Positions 5,800 through 10,114 of a DNA stretch of 10,114 nt are shown here, piece after piece. This DNA comes from Hyphomicrobiales bacterium (GTDB lineage Bacteria > Pseudomonadota > Alphaproteobacteria > Rhizobiales > S144-23), in the NCBI GenBank assembly GCA_015494375.1, contig WGBL01000319.1, positions 1-10,114 on the forward strand, in the 5' to 3' direction. Position 1 is the first letter of the stretch, and each line of letters opens with the position of its first letter. Under the pieces are notes generated by a model. The model had not been told where the DNA came from. It searched no databases and worked only from the letters and a program-made list of their open reading frames with translations. Both the position numbers and the translations under genes were made by a program.

Positions 5800-6567
5800 T
5801 CACAGCGCCTCGAGCCGGCGCGCAAGGGCCTCGCATGTTGGCGCATGGGTGAGATCGAGGTGGAGCGGTGTGACCGAGATGGCCCCGTTCTGCACAGCCC
5901 AGAGGTCCGTGCCCTCGGCAGGTGCCGAGCGCGCGCGATCGTAGCCGAACCAATAATAGGGCGTGCCGCGGGTATCGAGCCGATCGACGATCGTCAAAAG
6001 CCCCTGGTCGCGCATCCCCTGCCGCGTGACATGAACGCCCGTGACCTCTTCGGGCGCGCGGTCGGGGAAATTGACATTGAGCGTCACATGCTCGGGCCAG
6101 CCCGCCCTGAGCAACTTGCGAATGAGGTCAGCGCCAAGGCGCAACGGCGTCTCCCATTGAATGCCATGCTTGCCGCCCCGGCCAACGGCAAGGCTCAAGG
6201 CGATCGAGGGGATGCCGAGCATGGTGCCTTCCATGGCGCCGGCGATGGTGCCAGAGTAGGTGACATCGTCGGCCATGTTCTGCCCGCGGTTGATGCCCGA
6301 GAGCACGAGATCGGGGCGCTTGTCGCGCATCAGGTGCTTCACGCCCATGATGACGCAGTCTGTGGGCGTGCCCTTGACCGCATAGATGCGCTCGGCGAGT
6401 TGGCGGCAGCGCAACGGCTCATGGAGCGTTAGCGAATGCGAGGCGCCCGACTGGTCGGTCTCGGGCGCCACCACCCAGACCTCATCGCCGAGCTCGCTGG
6501 CGATCTGCTGCAAGACCTCGAGCCCCGCCGCCTCGATGCCGTCGTCATTGGTCAGCAGAATACGCAT
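5800..6567 (-). CDS. surE: 5'/3'-nucleotidase SurE (stationary-phase survival protein)
   Basis: The product has 255 residues, close to the 253 of the E. coli protein. SurE is a divalent-metal-dependent phosphatase that removes phosphate from nucleoside monophosphates and short polyphosphates in the cytoplasm. The metal ligands are visible: Asp8-Asp9 in ILLTNDDG, Ser40 in APETDQSG and Asn92 in LSGINRGQN. The conserved KGTPTDCV (65-72), TYSGTIAGAMEG (103-114) and VNFP (165-168) blocks are also present. I chose the ATG at 6567 because it begins the conserved MRILLTNDDG and follows AAGGG at a suitable distance; a GTG directly before it is less likely. Only 12 nt separate it from the serS stop, which points to cotranscription. 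The gene is complete. Confidence 0.97.
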   Translation of the reverse strand: MRILLTNDDGIEAAGLEVLQQIASELGDEVWVVAPETDQSGASHSLTLHEPLRCRQLAERIYAVKGTPTDCVIMGVKHLMRDKRPDLVLSGINRGQNMADDVTYSGTIAGAMEGTMLGIPSIALSLAVGRGGKHGIQWETPLRLGADLIRKLLRAGWPEHVTLNVNFPDRAPEEVTGVHVTRQGMRDQGLLTIVDRLDTRGTPYYWFGYDRARSAPAEGTDLWAVQNGAISVTPLHLDLTHAPTCEALARRLEAL

Positions 6568-6579
6568 CACGGGCGACCC

Positions 6580-7875
6580 TTAAGCGTCGCTTGATGAAGC
6601 CGCAATGCGCTCGAGGCCGGCCATATAGGGTTTGAGCGCCTCGGGAAGGGCAATCGAGCCGTCCGCCTGCTGGTAGTTCTCGAGAATGGCGATGAGCGTG
6701 CGGCCGACGGCAAGGCCCGAGCCGTTGAGCGTATGGACGAAGCGCAGCTCCTTGCCCTCGCGTGGGCGCCAGCGGGCGTTCATCCGGCGGGCCTGGAAGT
6801 CGCCGCAATAGGAGCAGCTCGAGATTTCGCGGTAGGTGTTCTGGCCCGGCAGCCAGACCTCGATGTCGTAGGTCTTGCGGGCGCCAAAGCCCATGTCGCC
6901 GGTGGAGAGCACGACCACGCGATAGGCGAGCCCGAGGCGCTTGAGCACCTCCTCGGCGCAACTGGTCATGCGCTCGAGCTCGGCGAGCCCTTCGGCCTCG
7001 TCACGCACAACCGAGACCAGCTCGACCTTGGAGAACTGATGCTGGCGGATCATGCCGCGGGTGTCCTTGCCAGCGGCGCCGGCCTCCATGCGAAAGCAGG
7101 GCGTCCAGGCCGTCACCCGCATGGGCAAGGCGTCCTCGGGCACAATCTCCTCGCGCACGAGATTGGTGAGTGGCACCTCGGCTGTGGGGATGAGCCACAT
7201 GCCGTTCTCGGTGCGGTATTGATCCTCGGCGAACTTGGGGAGCTGGCCGGTGCCGAACATCGCCTCATCGCGCACAAGCGCCGGCGGCAGGATTTCGCGA
7301 TAGCCATGCTCAGCCGTCTGCAGATCGAGCATGAAGGCGGCAAGCGCCCGTTCGAGCCGCGCCAGCGCGCCCTTGAGCACGACAAAGCGGGCGCCCGAGA
7401 TCCTGGCCGCGGTCTCGAAATCCATGAGCCCCAACGCCTCGCCGAGCTCGAAATGCTCCTTGGGGGCGAAGTCGAACTGTGGCGGTGTGCCGACCTCTCG
7501 CACGACCTCGTTGGCGCTTTCGTCAGGTCCCACAGGCACATCGTCCATGGGCCGGTTGGGCAGCCCCGCGAGCAGGTCGTTGAGCTCGGCGGTCAAGCGG
7601 CGCTCGGTCTCCTCGCCCTCCTGGACGAATTTCTTGAGATCCGCCACCTCGGCGATGAGCGCCTGGGCCTTGGCCTCATCGCCGGCCGCCTTGGCCCTGC
7701 CGATCTCCTTGGCGGCGGCGTTGCGGCGCGCCTGGGCCTCCTGCAGTTTGGCGACATGCTTGCGCCGCTTCTCATCGAGCGCCAGGACCTTCTCGGCCAT
7801 GGGCTCGAGGCCGCGCTTCTTGAGCCCCTTGTCGAAGGCGTCCGGGTTGTCGCGTATCCACTTGACGTCGTACAT
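6580..7875 (-). CDS. serS: Serine--tRNA ligase
   Basis: The product has 431 residues and is a class II aminoacyl-tRNA synthetase that joins serine to tRNA-Ser (and to tRNA-Sec where present). Residues 1-105 form the N-terminal arm, including a charged coiled-coil from about 30 to 100 that grips the long variable arm of the tRNA. The catalytic core shows motif 1 (about 181-201, ending REILPPALV), the TAEVPLTN serine-site stretch (231-238), motif 2 from FRMEAGAAGKDTRGMIRQHQ (261-280) and motif 3 NGSGLAVGRTLIAILEN (384-400). The start MYDVKWIRDNPDAF is typical; the ATG at 7875 has GGGAGG upstream with a slightly long spacing of 11 nt. An in-frame ATG farther upstream (7908) would add 11 residues without similarity. 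Gene length is normal. Confidence 0.98.
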   Translation of the reverse strand: MYDVKWIRDNPDAFDKGLKKRGLEPMAEKVLALDEKRRKHVAKLQEAQARRNAAAKEIGRAKAAGDEAKAQALIAEVADLKKFVQEGEETERRLTAELNDLLAGLPNRPMDDVPVGPDESANEVVREVGTPPQFDFAPKEHFELGEALGLMDFETAARISGARFVVLKGALARLERALAAFMLDLQTAEHGYREILPPALVRDEAMFGTGQLPKFAEDQYRTENGMWLIPTAEVPLTNLVREEIVPEDALPMRVTAWTPCFRMEAGAAGKDTRGMIRQHQFSKVELVSVVRDEAEGLAELERMTSCAEEVLKRLGLAYRVVVLSTGDMGFGARKTYDIEVWLPGQNTYREISSCSYCGDFQARRMNARWRPREGKELRFVHTLNGSGLAVGRTLIAILENYQQADGSIALPEALKPYMAGLERIAASSSDA

Positions 7876-7939
7876 GTGCCAATCGGCCTCCCGCAATGCG
7901 TCCCGCAACGGGCTCTCAGATTACGCGTATTTGTTAAGA

Positions 7940-7969
7940 GGCTCAGTCGCCTGTTTATCTGCCTGAGCC
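7940..7969. terminator. Stem-loop in the tatC-serS spacer
   Basis: GGCTCAG (7940-7946) pairs perfectly with CTGAGCC (7963-7969) around a 16-nt loop. On the plus strand a T7 run follows after eight bases (7978-7984), but no plus-strand gene ends here. On the minus strand, in which tatC and serS are transcribed, the hairpin is followed by TCTTAACAAAT with no proper U tract. It could be a weak terminator after tatC or a leader structure before serS. The rest of the 145-bp spacer (7876-8020) shows only the serS ribosome binding site. Confidence 0.35.
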
Positions 7970-8020
7970 AACCCTTGTTTTTTTGAGGCCGGGCCTAGTC
8001 GCCGCCCGCCCTTCCGCCGC

Positions 8021-8824
8021 TCAGTCGTCGTCATCCTCGGCGGCGGCCCGGGCGCGACTTCGGTCAACGGCCTCGACGGCAAAAATCGACAGCTCATAGA
8101 GCAGCAAGGTCGGGATCGCCAGGCCCAGCTGACTGATGGGGTCGGGCGGCGTCAGGAATGCGGCGACGGCAAACACACCGACGATCGCGTACTTGCGCTT
8201 GCGCCGCAGCGAGCCTGCGGTGATCAGCCCCGCGCGCGCCATGAGCGTGAGGAGAACGGGGAGCTGAAAGCAGATGCCGAACGCCAGGATGAGCGTCATG
8301 ATGAGCCCCAGATACTCGCTCACCTTGGCAGTCAGCTCGATGTTGATCTGCCCCTCGCCCGTCGGCTGGAGCGAGAGGAAAAAGCGCATGGCCATGGGCA
8401 TGACGATGAAATAGACCACCGCCGCGCCGATGAGGAATAAAATGGGCGTGGCGACCAGATAGGGCAAGAACGCCTTGCGCTCGTGCTTATAGAGGCCCGG
8501 TGCCACGAACATGTAGATCTGGCTCGCGAGGATCGGGAAGGCCAGAAAGACAGCGCCGAAGAGCGCCAGTTTAATTTGCGTAAAGAACCACTCCTGGGGC
8601 GAGGTCTGGATGAGTGTCAGCTCGTCGATCGGCACGCCTGCGGCAACGGCATAGGGACGGACGAGAAGGTTGTAAATGTCGGTGGCGAAAATGAAACAGA
8701 CGATGAAGGCGACAAAGATCGCCGCTACCGACCAGATGAGGCGCTGGCGCAGCTCAATGAGATGCTCGATGAGAGGCGCCTTTGAGGCCTCAATCTCATT
8801 GATGTCGTCTTCCGCAACCGCCAT
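8021..8824 (-). CDS. tatC: Sec-independent protein translocase subunit TatC
   Basis: The product has 267 residues and is the six-helix membrane receptor that binds twin-arginine signal peptides together with TatB. The cytoplasmic N-terminus carries the conserved HLIELRQRL (21-29). The first loop holds FVAPGLYKHERK (106-117), whose glutamate (Glu115) corresponds to the signal-peptide-binding residue of E. coli TatC. Hydrophobic segments lie near 30-48, 85-107, 121-145, 171-198, 212-226 and 231-250, with the periplasmic LTPPDPISQ at 224-232. The tail ends in a run of acidic residues, AAAEDDDD. The ATG at 8824 lies one base after the tatB stop (TAA-C-ATG), and AGGAGG within the end of tatB provides the ribosome binding site, so translation is probably coupled. 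Confidence 0.97.
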   Translation of the reverse strand: MAVAEDDINEIEASKAPLIEHLIELRQRLIWSVAAIFVAFIVCFIFATDIYNLLVRPYAVAAGVPIDELTLIQTSPQEWFFTQIKLALFGAVFLAFPILASQIYMFVAPGLYKHERKAFLPYLVATPILFLIGAAVVYFIVMPMAMRFFLSLQPTGEGQINIELTAKVSEYLGLIMTLILAFGICFQLPVLLTLMARAGLITAGSLRRKRKYAIVGVFAVAAFLTPPDPISQLGLAIPTLLLYELSIFAVEAVDRSRARAAAEDDDD

Positions 8825-8825
8825 G

Positions 8826-9500
8826 TTACACGCCGCCCTCCTTGCGGCCCTGGGCTTCGAGTGACGGCTCGGCAGATGATGCCTCGGCGGAGGCCGCCAT
8901 CTTCGTTGGTTTCTCTGAAGGGGCTCGGGTGCCAACCTCGGCCTTTGGCTGCGGCTCCGGCACCGTCTCCGAAGGGGCCTTGCCCGGCCCTGCGCCATTG
9001 CCGGCTGCGCCCACGGAGCTTTCGGTCGCGCTCACACGCTCTGCAGAAGCCGCTGGCAACTCATTGGCATGGGCGGCCTCGGCACGCGCATCAGCCGCCT
9101 TGGCTCGGGCCCCGTCCCGCTCGTTGTCGACACCCTCCCCTTCGGCCGTTCTCACGTGCTCATCATCCATCGCCGCGCCGGGATCGTCAAAGTCCTCGAT
9201 ATCGTCAAGCCCCTTGGCCTTGGCGGCTGCGCGCTCCTCCTCGATGCTTCGCTCGAATGCGCGCTCGAAATCCTTGAGCGGCTCAGCCGAGGTCACATCG
9301 CGGATGGAGTTCTGCACCTCCTCGAGCTCGCTGTCGCGGATGACCTCATCGAACTGGCGCGAGAACTCGCCCGCCATACGCCGCACCTGGCCGACGATGC
9401 GGCCGATCGAGCGCAGCATCCGCGGCAGGTCTTTCGGCCCGACGACAATGATGGCGACGACCGCAACGATTAGCAGCTCACTCCAGCCGATATCGAACAT
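8826..9500 (-). CDS. tatB: Sec-independent protein translocase subunit TatB
   Basis: The product has 224 residues. A single transmembrane helix at about 5-20 starts MFDIGWSELL, with the family's polar Glu8, and ends at the Gly21-Pro22 hinge (VVGPKDLP). An amphipathic helix follows (about 23-50). The PKDLP sequence and the MFDIGWSEL start mark it as TatB rather than TatA. From about residue 105 the tail is a long Ala/Glu/Pro-rich, probably disordered segment, longer than in E. coli TatB (171 residues). TatB sits with TatC in the receptor complex that recognises twin-arginine precursors. AAGAGAG lies four bases before the ATG. The distance to tatA is unusually long (328 bp), whereas tatC follows after one base. 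Confidence 0.95.
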   Translation of the reverse strand: MFDIGWSELLIVAVVAIIVVGPKDLPRMLRSIGRIVGQVRRMAGEFSRQFDEVIRDSELEEVQNSIRDVTSAEPLKDFERAFERSIEEERAAAKAKGLDDIEDFDDPGAAMDDEHVRTAEGEGVDNERDGARAKAADARAEAAHANELPAASAERVSATESSVGAAGNGAGPGKAPSETVPEPQPKAEVGTRAPSEKPTKMAASAEASSAEPSLEAQGRKEGGV

Positions 9501-9509
9501 CAGGCTCTC

Positions 9510-9683
9510 TTATACTGGACGGAATTCACGGCTCTCTATCCGCCGAATGCGCCAATCCCCGGTGCCGCTTTGGGGCTCGATGTCGCCTTCGGGTGCGATG
9601 CCGCCTTCGGGATCGGGACTCGGGACCAGCGCAAGTGTGCGGGCTCGGCTCGCCCCCCGGTGCTTAAGCGACGAGGGGATCAT
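9510..9683 (-). CDS. Possible 57-residue small protein between tatA and tatB (unrecognised)
   Basis: An ATG at 9683 opens a frame of 57 codons ending in TAA at 9510-9512, nine bases before the tatB ATG. The predicted peptide starts MIPSSLKHRGASRART and ends GDWRIRRIESREFRPV. The middle contains a six-residue near-repeat, PEGGIA/PEGDIE, caused by the 18-bp tandem duplication. No membrane helix or known motif is visible. Against it: the ribosome binding site is poor (CCGGGGC directly before the ATG), an in-frame TGA lies 36 bases upstream, and I recognise no homologue. For it: the position inside the operon, the charged, protein-like C-terminal half and the in-frame duplication. It may be chance. 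Confidence 0.2.
   Translation of the reverse strand: MIPSSLKHRGASRARTLALVPSPDPEGGIAPEGDIEPQSGTGDWRIRRIESREFRPV
9578..9613. repeat. 18-bp tandem duplication
   Basis: CGATGTCGCCTTCGGGTG (9578-9595) is followed directly by CGATGCCGCCTTCGGGAT (9596-9613), with 15 of 18 bases identical. The unit is a multiple of three and is in frame within the possible small ORF on the minus strand. Confidence 0.65.
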
Positions 9684-9705
9684 GCCCCGGGCGAGAGAGG
9701 CCCTC

Positions 9706-9754
9706 GGGCGCCCGCTTCAGAGGCAGTCACATGAGCAACCAAGCGCGGGCGCCC
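9706..9754 (-). promoter_or_regulatory. Stem-loop between tatA and tatB, possible mRNA stabiliser or attenuator
   Basis: GGGCGCCCGCTT (9706-9717) pairs with AAGCGCGGGCGCCC (9741-9754), giving 12 base pairs with a 2-nt bulge and a 23-nt loop. The eight outermost pairs are all G-C. No T-run follows. On the mRNA it lies about 75 nt after the tatA stop. Such structures can protect the upstream message or reduce readthrough, and TatA is needed in large excess over TatB. The role is inferred. Confidence 0.4.
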
Positions 9755-9828
9755 CTCCCCGCTTGCTCGTTTGCTCCCCGGTGCGCCCCAACGCCTCGTC
9801 TCGTCAACTGGCCTCCTCAGGCGGCGCC

Positions 9829-10077
9829 TCAGCCGGCCTGGCTCTTTTCCGCCTCGCGTGACTGCACCGTCTTGGCCACCTCGGCCGGCTCGTGCTCGAT
9901 GGACTTGACCGCCTCGGGCTCGCTCTTGGCGCTCTCCTCCTCGCTTTCGCTGATGCCTTTCTTGAAGCTCTTGATGCCCTTGGCCACGTCGCCCATCAGC
10001 TCTGAGATCTTGCCGCGTCCAAACAGCAGCACGAGCAGAACGACGACGAGCAAGATCTGCCAGATACCTGGGGTCAT
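9829..10077 (-). CDS. tatA: Sec-independent protein translocase subunit TatA
   Basis: The product has 82 residues. A short transmembrane helix (about 5-19, starting GIWQILLVVV, with a polar Gln7) leads to the FGRGK hinge (19-23). The amphipathic helix ISELMGDVAKGIKSFKKGI follows (24-42), then a charged Glu/Lys/Ser-rich tail. FGRGK and the SFKKG motif are characteristic of TatA, which oligomerises to form the passage for folded proteins at the inner membrane. I chose the ATG at 10077 because it starts the conserved MTPGIWQ and has GGAG about 10 nt upstream; an in-frame start six codons earlier would overlap that site. Its stop is separated from tatB by 328 bp. Confidence 0.96.
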   Translation of the reverse strand: MTPGIWQILLVVVLLVLLFGRGKISELMGDVAKGIKSFKKGISESEEESAKSEPEAVKSIEHEPAEVAKTVQSREAEKSQAG

Positions 10078-10114
10078 GATGCTCAGTCTCCTCACAAATC
10101 GCCTGCGCCCGGCG
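10078..10114 (-). promoter_or_regulatory. tatA ribosome binding site and leader, cut by the window edge
   Basis: The minus strand reads GTGAGGAGACTGAGCATC before the tatA ATG, so GAGGAG serves as the Shine-Dalgarno sequence. Nothing more can be resolved in the remaining 20 bases. Confidence 0.55.

Larger units (their letters stand above)
9501..9828 (-). other. 328-bp tatA-tatB spacer with hairpin and repeats
   Basis: In most tat operons tatA and tatB are much closer. This spacer holds a hairpin-forming inverted repeat (9706-9754), an 18-bp tandem duplication (9578-9613), three copies of CCCCGGTGC (9557, 9655, 9776) and a possible small ORF (9510-9683). I find no clear -35/-10 promoter for tatB. 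Confidence 0.6.

Noticed and set aside
5144..5953. Open minus-strand frame of 269 codons through the surE-nlpD gap
   Set aside because: Its first ATG is inside surE in another frame, the translation is Gly/Ala/Arg/Pro-rich without recognised motifs, and it runs into the CtrA-type box.
6733..7986. Open frame of 417 codons on the plus strand
   Set aside because: It lies antisense to serS, whose motifs are complete; mirrored open frames are common in GC-rich genes.
8842..9861. Open frame of 339 codons on the plus strand
   Set aside because: It is antisense to tatB and the end of tatA, is low-complexity and resembles no family.
10092..10114. Possible 3' end of an upstream gene (TGA on the minus strand at 10094-10092)
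   Set aside because: Only seven codons are visible, so no product such as ScpB, often found before tatA, can be supported.

Overview
The window looks like chromosomal DNA from a high-GC alphaproteobacterium, most likely of the order Hyphomicrobiales (Rhizobiales). This rests on protein character, on two alphaproteobacterial gene neighbourhoods (ruvB-ybgC and tatA-tatB-tatC-serS-surE-nlpD) and on a TTAA-N7-TTAA motif of the CtrA type. No species is claimed.

Layout. Positions 1-219 (-) hold the 5' end of an IS1182-like transposase, broken by an in-frame TAG and running off the window edge. Next is a class III-like polyphosphate kinase 2 (278-1297, -). A 301-bp divergent spacer separates it from ruvB (1599-2717, +), whose end overlaps ybgC (2710-3270, +) by 8 bp. 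A perfect 13-bp stem-loop (3291-3321) lies between ybgC and a convergent gene for an NlpD/DipM-like lipoprotein (3378-5093, -) with two LysM repeats and a degenerate, probably inactive LytM domain. Upstream of that gene is a 706-bp gap (5094-5799) with no recognisable gene, at the place where pcm often sits in related genomes. It contains a CtrA-type box and several short repeats. Then, all on the minus strand, come surE (5800-6567), serS (6580-7875), tatC (8021-8824), tatB (8826-9500) and tatA (9829-10077). The order of transcription is tatA, tatB, tatC, serS, surE, nlpD.

Function. TatABC form the twin-arginine protein export system. SerS charges tRNA-Ser and SurE is a survival nucleotidase. 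The NlpD-like lipoprotein probably activates peptidoglycan amidases during cell separation. RuvB drives Holliday-junction branch migration. YbgC is the thioesterase usually found with the Tol-Pal envelope system. PPK2 phosphorylates nucleotides from polyphosphate.

The genes are ordinary housekeeping genes and I see no convincing new multi-gene system. The unusual parts are at the junctions: ruvB without ruvC/ruvA beside it, ybgC without tolQ after it, a pcm-sized gap with short repeats and a CtrA-type box before nlpD, and a 328-bp tatA-tatB spacer holding a hairpin, repeats and a possible 57-residue ORF.
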